Shown: positions 24,512 through 36,721, counted from the stretch's first letter. The stretch is 64,000 bases of DNA from Cylindrodendrum hubeiense (GCA_014621425.1 JAANBB010000012.1:62001-126000); one strand, 5' to 3'. The notes: generated from the sequence alone by a model not told the origin. Made by a program: numbers and translations.

Positions 24512-26623
24512 CTTATTGTTTTATGCGGACTGAATATATGGAGCGGCGAAGACAAGACGAATGATGCAATAGAAGAAGTCGTTCAGAGGTTGTTGAGAGA
24601 ATGAGGCTTCTGGTAAGCTAAATAATATCCGCTATCCGTCCTGACTCGCGCCCTTCGTGTGGGGCGGGCGCACCTGAGGCAAGAATAAAAATGGACACAA
24701 TTGCAGATAGAGTCAAAACGCGATCCACTGCAACATGGTTCGAGGCGAGTGGCCCGAGGCGAGTGGCCCGATTGCAGCGTGTCAGCGCTCCCGATAAGCC
24801 TTAGCCAAGGGTTAAGATGATGGACGAAAAACGAATGGAAAATCCATAGAAATGGCGTCCATCGATAGGTATAGGGTAGCTATTTGGCATGTCCGCGACC
24901 AGCGACTTACCCTCTTTGATGATCCACCTGTCAAGGACGCGCGCCTTTACGACGACATGTTGACCGGACTGCGGCGGCCAAGGTGGCCATCTTCCGCCCT
25001 TGTGGGGACATATCTCGCCGCTGACTGGATTAAAAATGCCGCCGAGAGGACCCCACATTGCCCCGAACTCGCCGCGACCTCCGGAAAGCCACATTAATGG
25101 TTTGCTTAAGCTTGGAAGGGATTACTGACTGGACTGTTGCTATCTTAGAGCACCCATCCACCAGCCAACTATTTAAAACTCAAGATGGCTTGTTTAAACC
25201 TCAAGCATTGAGATGGGGTAGTAGATTCTTCTTTATGATTAAAGCTTGTTGATCCTGTATATTGCAGGGTTTTGGAACACATCCCTAATACCAGTATTTC
25301 AAACGGTGGACTGTTTTAGCCGTCAATCGAGTACTCCAGCCACTACCGTGTTACGTCGGGCAAAAGCGGTATTCCAACGAGCACCGCACAATCGATCTCT
25401 CAGTGGCTCTGAAATACGGCCAGGGCAGTGGTTCCGCAGAGTTTCTCCATTGGATTACGGAGCATACCAAAATAATCCACAACCCTCCGTATGCAGATTA
25501 GCAATTCACAATGACCATTGGTAATACTTGAGCTATGGATAGAGTATTGCGTGCTTACCAGACCTGGATATGTCTTTTTGCCCGGCAACTACAGTTTTGT
25601 GGCTGTAGATGAAACAACAAAGCTCATGGGAGTTGAATGCTTAGGAGTGGAAATGGACGAGGAGGGGTTGTCGGCCATGGCCTGCGTGTTGGCTGGCTCA
25701 CAGCCTCTGGTCGGATTATCGAGCGATAAAGAGCCACATGGACATTTCGACCCGGGCCAGGCGGATTAGGTCAACTTGCTCTTGGCAAACTCCTGAATGA
25801 GCATTGTGGTCACCGTGGGCACATTTCGTGGCTGGTGCAACTCTGTAGAGAATACACTTAATGTCGAGACAATGCCGCCCAGGCTTGTCACCGTTACCTC
25901 CCTAAAGAAATTGCTCGCTGGCAAGCTCCAGGTGCAGGGATGTTGTAAGTTCTGAGCTACGTTTCTACTGCGTGCACTTTGATAATCTCTGAAGGAGTCA
26001 CAATGTTAAAATTTGCGGGATACGCACTCAACATAGCGTCTACTTTCTGTCCTTGAGTTGCGCGCCGTCGCATCCGTTCTAGCAAGCGACGACGGCGGAT
26101 GCGATGTTTCCGCGGAGATGTTTGGGAAAAGTTAGATTCCATCCCTTGTAATATTTCGCACATGTCAGCACGAGTTGTGCTGCATTTGTAATGTGGCTTT
26201 GCCTAGTCTGCAGCACACACAGGATACCACGCCATGGGTAAAGCGGGTAAAGCGGGTGGAACGGGTACAACGGGGATTGATTTGAAAGCTGAAGCCAAAA
26301 GCTTTACCGGCATCCCTGCAAAGACGAATCAACGGCGCGACAAGCACTAAATGCACTCACACTCTCGCAGCGGTATCGTCATAGGATGACAATTGCTTCA
26401 ACTCAAAAGTTGAGCACAGGAGATGCAAAATGTATAAATATCACACGCAGCCGCTGAAGACTCAAATTATTCTCAATCACACAAGCTTCCACTTCTACAT
26501 CAACACAGAGATCCTTGAGTTGAACCAAACAAGAAAACCAAACACTTCTTATCCTTCTTAATCGCACGATCCTAGCGCAAAACCAACTACCAATAAACCC
26601 ACCAACACCCATCAACACTCATC
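24512..26623. other. 2.1-kb intergenic region, no intact gene
   Basis: Upstream regions of two divergent genes with a gene-poor centre. A 14-bp unit (CGAGGCGAGTGGCC) occurs twice in tandem near 24740-24770. Fragmentary frames at 24801-25094, 25246-25524, 25400-25588 and 25518-25769 look partly protein-like but match nothing I recognise; they may be decayed sequence. A C/A-rich leader precedes the start at 26624. Confidence 0.4.
26236..26271. repeat. 9-bp minisatellite, four units
   Basis: Four consecutive 9-bp units beginning GGGT: two of GGGTAAAGC, then GGGTGGAAC and GGGTACAAC. Located 350 bases upstream of the NmrA-like start. Confidence 0.8.
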
Positions 26624-27577
26624 ATGTCGAAGCAGATTGTCAGCGTCGTCGGTGCTACTGGCATCCAGGGAGGCTCGGTCGTGGATGCCCTGCTCAAAGA
26701 CAATAAGTTCAGCGTCCGAGGCCTAACCCGCAACATCAACAGCGACTCGGCCAAAGCCCTTGCTGCCAAGGGCGTCGAAGTTGTACGGGCCGATGCCAAC
26801 GACTTCGACTCCCTCGTCGCCGCTTTCAAGGACTCACATGCAATTTACGCCGTCACGGATTTCTTTGAGCCATTCTCCAAGCACGGGCCTGAGGAGGCTA
26901 TCAAGATTGAGTATCAGCAGGGTGTCAACTTGGCCAAGGCTGCGGCTGCCACGCCCACGTTGAAGCACTACATCTGGTCGACTCTCCCGGACGCTTCGAG
27001 CATCAGCGGCGGAAAATACTTGATTCCTCATTTCGAGTCCAAGAACAGGATTGACCGCTACATCAAGTCGATCCCCGAGCTGCACGCCAAGACGACCTTT
27101 TTCTGGATCACCTTTTACGCCGCAAACTTCACCTACCCAATGTTCAAGCCGTACTACATCCCCACCGCAGACAAGTACGTGCTGTTCCAGAGCACCCCGG
27201 CCGATGTGCCCATCCTTGCAATTGGCGATACGCGAGTCAATGCCGGGCCCTTTGTCTCGGCCATCCTGTCCCAACCAGAGAAGACTCTCAATGGCAAGAT
27301 TGTTCTCGCGTACACAGAAAAGACAACCATGGGCGAGCTGCTTGACATCTGGGGCAAGACACAGGGCAAGCAAGTCCAATACGTCCAGATTGACCAGGCT
27401 CCTTTCCATGCGCTGTGGCCTCTCTGGGCGCAGGAGATGGGTATCATGATGGAGTTTTGGGACTGGGCCAGGGAGAAGAGCTGGACTGCAGAGCAGACCC
27501 CCTTGACCGCGGCTGATCTAGATGTCCGGGGTCTTGGAAGTGCAGCGGAGGGATTCAGCTCCTTGACCTTTGAGTAA
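26624..27577 (+). CDS. NmrA-like family NAD(P)-binding protein
   Basis: Single-exon protein of 317 residues. The N-terminus carries the family's GATGIQGG dinucleotide-binding loop (residues about 10-17), followed by 'VRGLTRN' and 'VEVVRADANDFDSL', the standard second and third Rossmann strands of NmrA/HSCARG-type proteins (PF05368). These bind NADP(H) but often lack the Ser-Tyr-Lys catalytic set; they act as redox sensors, transcription co-regulators or atypical reductases in the cytosol or nucleus. The ATG is the first after an A/C-rich leader typical of strongly expressed fungal genes. It differs clearly from the isoflavone-reductase-like gene at 11.6 kb, so the two are not recent duplicates. 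Confidence 0.9.
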   Translation: MSKQIVSVVGATGIQGGSVVDALLKDNKFSVRGLTRNINSDSAKALAAKGVEVVRADANDFDSLVAAFKDSHAIYAVTDFFEPFSKHGPEEAIKIEYQQGVNLAKAAAATPTLKHYIWSTLPDASSISGGKYLIPHFESKNRIDRYIKSIPELHAKTTFFWITFYAANFTYPMFKPYYIPTADKYVLFQSTPADVPILAIGDTRVNAGPFVSAILSQPEKTLNGKIVLAYTEKTTMGELLDIWGKTQGKQVQYVQIDQAPFHALWPLWAQEMGIMMEFWDWAREKSWTAEQTPLTAADLDVRGLGSAAEGFSSLTFE

Positions 27578-27589
27578 TTAGCAGATTGA

Positions 27590-27645
27590 TACGGATAGAT
27601 TGATATGGATAGATTGCTATGGATAGATTGATAAGGATAGATTGA
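27590..27645. repeat. 14-bp tandem repeat, four units
   Basis: Four units of TAYGGATAGATTGA type (consensus TATGGATAGATTGA) starting 13 bases after the NmrA-like stop codon, so probably within its 3' UTR. Unit-to-unit changes are one or two bases. Confidence 0.9.
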
Positions 27646-28439
27646 GTGTCGGCAATTGAAGAACTTTGAGAGATTAAAATCATTGACTATCAAAGGTCCC
27701 TACATGATTCTGTACCTGAGTGACATTACTACTGCGTCCAAGCTGCAGCCACGTACAAGGATCCTGCTCTGATCTGCAAATCACAAGACTGCATGGTTAA
27801 GGATGGCATCTTATCATCAGCACGTACGACACCAGCGCGCATTGCATGTTAAAAACTAGCTGTCAACCCACCTACCAACATTGCGCAAAGCTCTTGTCTC
27901 GCTTGGAGATGACGAAGAGGTACAGCTAGCCGAGCAGTCCGAAATCTCACCCATACACACGTAGTAGCATATACACGTTGTCGATATAACATCGCATCAC
28001 ACAATGATTCCAAACCCACCTTTCAGTGATTTATGTGCCGAGTTTCGATTCCGTACCACCATGTCAAAGACAGAAATATGACAATTAAATCGGTTTCAAT
28101 GCTAACGATGGAGCAAACATTAACCTTTTTTTCACATTGGAGGATTTCAGGTCACAAGCAACGGTTTGCGGCTCATTGGGTCAAGATCTAAGGGTATATA
28201 GATGGCGGTTCATGGCCCTAGTGATTGAGTGATCGCTCACTTGTAACGTGGGCAGAGGCGTGAACCCGTTTGTCACGCTCGATGTGTGTTGTCATACCCT
28301 TTTTGCTGATACGCCTTCGATCCTGGCACTCACAAATGCGCGTTTGAATAATTAGGGAACGGTTAAAAGTAGTCTGCAAGTGTAAAGTACTCGTTATCTT
28401 GATAACCAAAGATCAAACCTGTCACCGAACAAGTCCACG

Positions 28440-28557
28440 ATCGGGAATTTTGCCTAGGCTCTCCATCATAAAAACGCCCACGCATGAAATAAGCCACCGG
28501 ATAGCCAATGACCTTGCGGTTGGATGTTATCCAGAATATATGTTCAACTACTGTCAA
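28440..28557 (+). repeat. dispersed ~118-bp repeat, copy B
   Basis: Second copy of the element at 23016-23133. It lies in the 3' flank of the Zn2Cys6 regulator gene and has no coding context. Similarity stops upstream where the transporter coding sequence begins in copy A, so it is not simply a relic of a whole second transporter gene. Confidence 0.7.
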
Positions 28558-28635
28558 GGCAGCGGCCAGCTTAATTGGATATAGCACTCCAACATCAATT
28601 CTACTCGTTCATCATGCATCATGAGCTGTTTCTCT

Positions 28636-30301
28636 TCAAATTGTGATTGTAGGCCTGATGGGTACCCTTGGACGATTCATCCCAGGAGATACGCCATTCA
28701 TTTTTGAGGCAAGAAACTCAATATGGAGGTAGATAGAGTCATCCAATGTGCGCATGAAGAATCCTACGATCCTCCCGCGCACTTCGAAGCCGTGCATGCT
28801 GGTGTTCACAGATGCGTTTGGTTCTGTCAAGGTGTCTCGTACTCTCATCTCATCGGGCGGCAGCCCAGGACATGAGGCCGGTGCCCACGGCTGGCCAGAT
28901 TCATCTAGGAGCACTTCGTGCTCAATTTCGATGACGCGGCGGACAACGCCATAGATTGCACTCACCCCCCAGAGATTCTCCTGGTCGATTCCAAGTATCC
29001 TCATCAGGCGCAAGGCTTCCAATCGAGTGTCCAAACAGCGACACTTGGTTACAACGAAGAAGAGCATCGCCATGAATCCCGTCTCGAAAATGAACTTGGG
29101 AGAACATGCGGTGGTATTGTATTCGTCAGTGACTAGGGTGTCAAATGTCTTTGCTCGGGCAATTAGCCTGCGGAAGCTGTCGAGGTACGCATCGTAGCGG
29201 GTTTCATGGGCACTGAAGGCCGTTTCTGACCAGATTCGACAAATCTGATGACGCATCACTAGAAACCATCGCAACATGTCGTTGATAATATCCTGTCCGG
29301 TATCTAAATTCTTTGTCACAGTGGTGGTTTGTGACGTGAGTCCTGTATCGAAATCTGCAAACAACACCTGCCACTGATCCAAGAGCGAAACAATCTTCTC
29401 TTGTTCCGCCAGAAGTTCAGGTGGTACAGGCTGATATCTTGAGCTTCCGATGCGGTGTGCATCACCCAATCGTACCAGCTGCACCGTCCGGCAGAAGATG
29501 TCATCCATCATGGTTTGCGCATCGGAAAACGAGCAGCATGTAGTAGGGACGGGGTCATACCAGGCGATGAGGTTAGCAAAATCGGCACTGGCACTTCGAA
29601 AAAAGAAGGGTACTATGCTCAAGCGCCGGAAAATTGGCAGCAGGTGTTCTTTCGTCCATGGGTGAGCAGGCGTCGCACTTTCCATGATGGCGATGCCAGC
29701 TTTGCAATGTCTGATGGCTGCTTCTTTGTTGGACTGGAGGCACTCGATGCAAGTGAAGAGAATGCAGACAAGCAGCACGATGGAAGGGTTCTCCATGGAT
29801 TTCAGCTCGCGTATGGCGGCATTGTAGTGTCGTAGCGCGAGGCGATTGTCGCCAAGTCGAACTTCAGGCTGGGTTTTATGGTTGAACTCCTCATACAGCG
29901 CACTGATTGCAACGACGGCATGCCTCACCGAGGGCTCGAAGCTGCTAAACTGCATGACCAGCTGCGTCCAGAACTGTGGATCTGTCTCGGCTGATAACGA
30001 CGGCCCAGCCTTCTCGCGGAAGAATTGCAAGGCCCTTCCCTCGCCTCTGGCACGGCTTCCAGAGAGTGCTTGGCGGGGCCGATATGTGGCCAGCCCATGG
30101 TCAGTTTTGGGTGGCGCATAGCCATCACACTTGCGGCCTGTCGTGGTACAGCGGTCGCAATGCGGTTTGCATTCGTCGCATTTGATTCTGCGGGCTCTGT
30201 TTATGGTCAGCACGAGTGCTGCAGCTCGCATGCTGTTGAAGAGAGGCTTACTTGCACGTCAGACACCCGGTTCTGACCTTGCGACTTCCTCTTCGGGCCA
30301 T
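28636..30301 (-). CDS. Zn2Cys6 transcription factor
   Basis: Nuclear regulator. Two exons, 30301-30252 and 30196-28636, with a 55-nt intron (GTAAGC...ACAG) inside the zinc cluster, a common place in this family; 536 residues. The N-terminus is basic (ARRGSRKVRTG) and leads into the binuclear zinc cluster C-x2-C-x6-C-x6-C-x2-C-x6-C (Cys13 onward), with one extra Cys in the third spacer. The rest is a helical fungal transcription-factor domain (PF11951-like), with a 'CILFTCIECLQSNKEAAIRHCKAG' type segment (in part) characteristic of regulators of secondary-metabolism genes. Targets unknown; the nearest biosynthetic-type neighbour is the NmrA-like gene. Confidence 0.9.
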
Positions 30302-31585
30302 CGATGGATAAATGGTCGGATCCCCTGAGCTAAAGAGTCCGAACGAGCCAGTGATAACCAGAGGGAAATGCAGGTCGTGAAGATCAGACGATGGAGAAAG
30401 ACGACAAGTCCAGGTTATATCTCATGCAGCGGGATCAACGCCAATTGGCATGATCGCAAAACCCTGGTCGGGCACTCAATCAGGCTAGCCTCCGAGTGAG
30501 ACAGACTGGGTACAAGTGCGAACCAGCCAGTGATAATTTCTCCTTTTTATCCGCTATGAGGCGCAGCAATCTTCAGTGGCTGTCATTGGCCGTACCAGTG
30601 TCTGGCTTTGACCCGCGACTCCGACAATTGCTTACTTGGTCGTGCGTCGTCATCTAATGTTGCACTCTTCCTAGCACAGAGATATCTTTCACGATCGCGT
30701 ATCTGAATTGTACATATAAATCAGAACTAAATTGTTCTAAGAGTTACACGATACTGACGCTTATATAAACATATTCAAAGCAGCTGTGTGCACTTGTCTT
30801 ATTTTATGTCACTGTCGTGGCTGGAACTTGTTGCGGGCCACAAGGTCACGTGGGGGACCCACGAAGCATCAAGCCCGATGCCGGACTATCAGATGGGGCC
30901 GGTTAGGGCTGATGGGAATACCACCACTGTATTTAGCTGTGCGGATACTGCTAGCAGCTTGAATTGACCACCGATGCATCTCTCTGAGTCCAGACCTATT
31001 GTGACGACCCCCGTAACAGAACTCGAGGGTTACCCTATATCGGTCGACGAAGGTCCAATCCGTGCAGCTTGCATGTCACATGGATGACGTATCTGATGAC
31101 ATGCTTTAACTACATCTCTTGAAACTACTCAAGTTTCACATCCTGTGTAATAGAAACATGACAGCTGTTCACCCAACGAGTCTTGATCCACCGGTTCAAG
31201 CCAGTGCCATGGATTTTGTTTTACCACACCCCGGTAGCAGGTGTCTCAAAATGGAATCCCCGGTGGCTGTTTCCCGCGACATGACAGGTGCCTAGCGTCC
31301 GAACGTACCTGGTTTGGTGGAACAGAGGGTCTCGTCACAGGCAACTTCATATTGGCCCACGGCAGTCCGGCACGCTAGCACCGGCTGCGTGCCGTGAATC
31401 AGTCTAAAAAGCGGCGATGACGGCAACTTTCGGCTCTCACGGATCAACTAGGCCGTTATCCCACCTCGAACAAAGTTTACCTCACAAACCAGGCAATCTT
31501 GTGGCTCAGGGTCCTTGGACAGGGTATTTGAACATATTATTCTATAAGACTACTTGTACACACAGGTCTCGCTCATGACCCGTGA
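30302..31585. other. intergenic stretch, nothing recognised
   Basis: Upstream of the Zn2Cys6 gene and downstream of the glycosyltransferase. I see no frame with a domain, no repeat and no RNA gene in these 1.3 kb. Confidence 0.4.
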
Positions 31586-32828
31586 CTAAATTTGCAAATC
31601 AGGTAGAGGGTAGCTCTCCTTGTGGGCATCGAGATAATAGTCCTGCTTCTCGGCGTGGAAATGGCTGTGCAGCCGGCGCACCACCAAGTCCAGGATAGAG
31701 TCGCGCAGGTTCCTGATGGGCCAGTCCTTGTGGAACCAGTGATGGCGGATGAAGACGCCGCCGCACTTCTTATCCCCGATGTAGGGCGCGCCGTTGCCGT
31801 CCATGCACGGAATCACTCGCAGCTCGTCGGTCGCGTTGTAGTCGTAGCGTACGTGGTTGCTGAAGGCGGCCTGCTCGTGCGCCCAGTCCTTGTCCCAGTG
31901 GCCGCACGTCTCGTATTTCTCGTTGGTCGGGCACCGGTCCCAGACGTCGAAGAGCTCCTGCGTGCGGTTGCTCTGCTGCGCCACGATGAAGCCCGTGTTC
32001 CACATGACCCAGCCGTTGTGGTCGCGGTTGCGCTTCGAGTTGGGGTCCTCGGCCATGGCCACCAGCGTGTCGGGCGTGAAGTTCCACATGCTCATCAGCC
32101 ACTCGAAGGGCATGTGCTTGTACATGAAGACGGCGTCGGCGTCGAGGAAGACGACGATTTCGTGCGTCTTGAGAGCCTCCTTGATCATCGGGACCTTGAC
32201 CCAGGTGCCGTGGCGGCCCTCGTAGTTGGGGGCGCGGACGAGGCGGTAGTCGTATCCGTGAATCATGGCTGTGTAAAGTTAGCCTCATCTCGAACTTCAA
32301 CCCTGAAGCAAAGATGACATACCGTAGAGTTGGTGGTCCAACCAGCCACCCGTTCTCCCCGTCATGTTCTTGTGATCCAGCGGGTTTTGATTCATCAAGT
32401 CACCGGGTCCGTCGTTCATGCGCGTGTCGACGTCGAGAATGAGCAGCTTCTTGCCGAGCGGTTTCGACCAGCGGTGGGCATCCTTTGGGATATCGTATCG
32501 GTAGCCCTCGTCGGAGACGAAGTGCGTGTCATTCATGGGATGCAGCGTCGGCTTCCATAGTTGCTGTACTAGTTCTGGCAGGTCTCTGGGGACGTTTCCC
32601 GGTTGCATTGCTTCGTTATACACCCTGAAATACCCTGTTAGTGAGTCACTCGATGAGGGGCGTCTGTGCCTTGGTGGAGGGGTCGGCTCACCGTTGCGGC
32701 ATGGGCTTTTCAGAGGCGAGGTAGAATCGCTGAGTGTAAAATACCATCCCGAAGAACAGCAGAGTGCCTACCGCCGATATGGCACATTTCCGCTGGTTCT
32801 GCGGGCTTTGCAGTGGTGATAGAATCAT
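31586..32828 (-). CDS. type II membrane glycosyltransferase, GT34 (GMA12/MNN10-like)
   Basis: Golgi glycosyltransferase using a nucleotide sugar. Three exons, 32828-32692, 32624-32323 and 32268-31586, with introns of 67 and 54 nt, give 373 residues. A short cytosolic tail is followed by one signal-anchor helix (about residues 18-38) and a lumenal catalytic domain. The metal/nucleotide-sugar motif D-A-D sits in 'VVFLDADAVF'; flanking 'RAPNYEGRHGTWVKVPMI' and 'NTGFIVAQQS' segments fit the GMA12/MNN10 family (alpha-1,2-galactosyl or alpha-1,6-mannosyl transferases). Codons in exon 3 are markedly GC-rich at the third position compared with neighbours. An ATG at 33026 is in frame, but the 32828 start gives the normal short tail and is preferred. 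Confidence 0.85.
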
Positions 32829-35119
32829 GGCTGGGGATGTGAGTTGGCGAGTGGGCCGGGCGAGAGGACGGTCCTTAACGAGCGGATGGAGGGAGGCGTT
32901 TCCCTTGGAGGACAGAGGGAATAGAAGAGAAGCGCAGAGTGTGGGGATTGACGGCCCTTTTCTTCTGTTGCGGTGTACACAGTGACTGCCGGTCGAGTGC
33001 TGGAGAAGCGCTATCTCATCTTGCAAGCTGTTTTGAGATACGAGAGAGCAATGTAAACGAGTTACGAAAGGGATTTAGAAGGGCGAGCACACGACAAGTG
33101 TAAGCCGCCAGGTCGATCTAGGTTTGGATGAGCGGAGCTGGTATAATTTGCTCCTTGCTCCATCTCGTATTTGATTCTCGGCTACATAGTGCTTGGTCGA
33201 TTCGACGCCCCTCCCCCTGCGGACTGTGCGCCTCGTATCGGGCCTCTCGTCTGCTGTGTCTGCGCCGTTTCAGCCACGCTTCCGCAGCGAGCAGGGCGCC
33301 GGGAGCCGGCACAATGGGTGTCGTATCAGGGCGGCCAACCCGTGCGCCGATGGGGTCACTCTTGGACCCTTTGGCGGGCCCACTCGGGCGAGGTTACGAC
33401 GGGACCATTAGGACGTGTAGAAGCGGCTCGGCCAGGGTGGTGGTGTGGGTCGATGGCGACGGGGCCTAGATCGGGAACGGCTTCGCGGCTAGGAGAAGCC
33501 TCTGACGCCTTTCACCTCACGCCTCTCACGCCTCTCACGCCTCGCGAGCCCATCGTCATCGTGTCTTGCTTCCGATGCGGTGATGCGGGAAGGATCCGTT
33601 ATAGCCGCGGGCCGTGGCTCTATGAATAGCCGTGTGCCTGGGAGAGTGTATACGGAGATTGCGTTATAGGGCTATCACGTAGGGCCACCGAGTAGGGCTA
33701 CCACTCACGATCTGCCCACGATGCTCCCTCCACCGCTTCGTCTTCCCCCTTGGCTCGGCCGGCATTGTCCGTCTGTGCAAACCTAATCTTTTCTCCCATC
33801 ACTGCGTGCCGGCTTCCACTGCAACATCATGTAGGGTAGCCACGCGCCGCGCCGCCGCCACTACACGTTACACTGCCCCACGCGTCCTGCAGCCACCAAT
33901 ATTGGTGTGTCGGTGACAGGTCCGTCGTCACATCATGTTTCCGACTTGGGATGGACGTCTGCACCGCAACTACTGCTGCAACGGGCACGGCCAGTGTCTC
34001 TTTCAGTAACGGCCGAGATAACCTGCCACCTTTGATTTCATCCCATGCGCCATCGTCCCAAGGCACAATTGCTCGCTCGCTGCGGCGGCCTCCCGCTGAA
34101 GACGGCAACGGATTCGCAGCCGCGGATGTACTCCCCGTCAATTTCCACCAGGAATCCTTCGTTGCCTGCCTGCCTCTCCCAACTCGTTGCCTCGCACTTC
34201 GAATCTCGACGGCGAGGGTTTTAAGCTTGTTGGTTATGCTCAAACACGCAGGGCGCAGCTGGCCTCCTTCCATCCTCACTCGGCGCGGATGCGCATAGAG
34301 CCAACTCGCGGGATGAGGCGTCTCGTACAGATTAAAGATACCGACAGCCAGGACGCGATCGGCCGTGGCTTGGCCAGAGTGACAATGAAGCTTTGTTTCA
34401 GGGTGCAGCATCCCGGCTTGTTTATCTGTCACCACCCGTTCGTGATTGAGTGTCGCGCGCTGCGGTTGAAACGACTCCATGCACCAGTCACCAACACACA
34501 GACTGGCCGGGCCACATGGAGTTGGCAAATATGCAAAATTAGCATTAATTATGGCATGCACGCACCCTGGTTTCAGCTGCTACGGACCGACCAACAACGC
34601 CCCGTATCCACCTAATCACGCACGGAGGACTTGTCCCAACAGCGCATCGATACGAAGTCTGCTGGCAGCTAACGAATTGACACGACACGCCAAAAGGCCT
34701 AGAATCTTTTAGCGCCGGCCCGTCCACAGTCGTGCCAGAGCACTCGCAGCCAACACAACTGCTGCAGTGACGCAATCTCGTCACAGATGTCGAAGAAATA
34801 AAAGCTGTTGGTCTGCTCCTTTTCTCCCCCGGCGACCCCACCGTCGAACTCGAAGCACAGTCTCGAGATCAGACCTTGGCCCGCGAACCCTGAAATATGG
34901 CTACGAGCCAATTCAATCAGTCAATCGGCCAAAATACTTTGCATTGAATCACGTCAGCCCGTGTCTTGCTACAATACGGGTGCCTTGACATGGTTCGGCA
35001 CGACATGGGGTTTGGATACGGCCTCAAATCACAGCACTGGACGATCGTAAAAGAATAAGCTTGATGCAGCATAATCAGCCACAACGGCGGTGCCTGGATG
35101 CTTAGCCCTGCCAAGAGAA
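32829..35119. other. 2.3-kb stretch without recognised genes
   Basis: Begins with the promoter of the glycosyltransferase gene. Short open frames on both strands (for example 33827-34561 minus, 33951-34298 plus) overlap one another and show no domain or exon logic. The right end is the 3' flank of the decayed F-box gene. Confidence 0.4.
33516..33542. repeat. 9-bp microrepeat, three units
   Basis: Three perfect tandem copies of CTCACGCCT, with a further degenerate copy just upstream. Confidence 0.8.
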
Positions 35120-36721
35120 TCATCCAACCCGTCTCGTCTCCACCGTGGACCGGGAAATATCGAATGCTGCCTTGTCCTTGGCAAGGCGATCATCGGCTAT
35201 CGTCCAGGCTCCGTATTCCCCCCGAACTGCGAGCCGATCCCGCCCTATCATCATTGATACATTGTACCCAGCCTCGTCTCGATAGTCATTGTAATCCATC
35301 CACGTGCCGTGAGCGTAACAGATGTATGCCAAATCGGCCTCGGTCCATTGACCCATGCCAGTCCCGTATCTGAAGAAGTCCTTCCCAGGGGTGTCTGGTG
35401 AAGGGCCATCAAAGTATCGGAAATGGTTGTCCGTGAATGGCTGGTATATTGTTATCTCATTCGTTGCTTGTTGGGACTGCCGTCGTATGCTGCATTGATT
35501 ATAGCGCTTAGTGGAGGATCAGACCCAATTTCGAAGACTCTCAAGTTGGTCATTGACACTTCTCAGTGGGGAAAGAAGTGGTGCCATTCCAGGGTTCCGA
35601 GAACAGTCTCCTCAGACCATGCGTCTGTCAAGGGGCCAGGGTATACTTTGCTTGAGATCGACGTCTTCTCCCTTCACTTGACGGACAACCGAAGTTTCCT
35701 CGTCGAATTCGACATTCGCTGCTTCATACAAGATGGCGCACGTATCTTGGTACAACCTTTCAAGCCCTCAAGACCCAAACCATTCAATTTGCCATGTATG
35801 ACTGAAGATGAAACTGCCCAGTGCCAGAACCATCAAATTCGGCATTCCACCGCCAATTAGTCGGAAGTCCATTTTAGGATGCTAGCCCCACGGTTGCTGA
35901 CGATACGACGAGAACACCCTGACGTTGGCGGCGACTGGTGGGCATGGCCAGATTAGGGGCATGCTGTCAAGCATATCGCACACCTCACTGACTGTACCAC
36001 TGACCCTCAACTCTTCACCCGCAATACCGACCGTAATGCAAAGCCTTATGTCAACAAGGCCCCCCAAGCCAAGAATTGTCGTGAAGGCATTCGAGGCCGT
36101 CAACCAGGGATCGTCGATATCCTTTAGGTTGCAAATCGGGAAATATTTAATTGGGACGGCATCTCGCAGAATAGCAACTAGATATTTGATCATCTCACAA
36201 TTATACCACCTTTTCATTCTCGGCTCCGCGTCAATCTCTCGTTAGCTCTCCTTTGACAAGCATCCTGACAGGTAACTGATAACGGTGTGGAGAATCCGGT
36301 AGCGAAAATCAGAGCATTCCTCCGGCAAATGTTGCTCTCCACATTCGTCACGACATCGCACATGAGGCGTGTCAAGGTTTCGAAAACATGATAGGAATGT
36401 CAACGCATCTACAAAGAAAATTAGACGGAATGTTGCAGTCCATCTGCATGCGATACTCAAAGTCGGGGTCGATCCAAGGGTCGCATGTCACCTCTTTTAC
36501 GAGCCTGCAAAGCTTTTCACAACCAATAATATCCATAAGCGCTCCGGATCATTGCTATAGGCCTGCAGGCGGAAACTGCGAAAGGCAGCTGGTGTTGCGA
36601 TGGACGTGAAGTGGCGGTTATCACGCTGTAGGCTGATGGCGGCGATTTTAGGCAAAAGTAATGCTATTTTGCTGAGAATCTCGTGAAGACGGGAAGCGAG
36701 CTGTGGGCTGTTTCGAGGCAT
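35120..36721 (-). pseudogene. decayed F-box-type protein gene (fungal leucine-rich F-box family)
   Basis: Pieces of one protein appear in order along the minus strand but in different frames. From 36721: an F-box-like start leading to 'TPAAFRSFRLQAY'; 36536-36372: 'EVTCDPWIDPDFEYR'; 36460-35882: 'CFRNLD', 'DFRYRILHTVISYLSG', 'NLKDIDDPWLTASNAF'; then 'PKMDFRLIGGGMPNLMVLALG', 'GLERLY', 'LEWHHFFP', 'NLRVFEIG'; and finally 'DFFRYGTGMGQWTEADLAY' to 35120. I know this segment order from a Hypocreales F-box family. In-frame stops lie at 36244-36242 (TAA where Gln is expected), 35884-35882 (TAG for Trp), 35770-35768 (TGA) and 35565-35563 (TGA for Trp). Frame changes occur near 36536, 36420, 35600-35750 and 35450. 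Two of the stops fit C-to-T change in a CpA context, as RIP produces. Not expected to be functional. Confidence 0.75.

Larger units (their letters stand above)
27578..28635. other. intergenic stretch with a minisatellite and repeat copy B
   Basis: Contains the 14-bp minisatellite just after the NmrA-like stop and the second copy of the dispersed repeat near the right end. No gene recognised; both flanking genes end here. Confidence 0.5.

Noticed and set aside
26834..27409. 191-codon minus-strand frame
   Set aside because: Antisense shadow of the NmrA-like gene caused by its biased codon use.
31622..32317. 231-codon plus-strand frame
   Set aside because: Antisense shadow of the GC-rich third exon of the glycosyltransferase; Val/Ala-rich with no domain.
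35423..35860. 145-codon plus-strand frame
   Set aside because: Antisense to the decayed F-box gene, whose fragments explain the region better.
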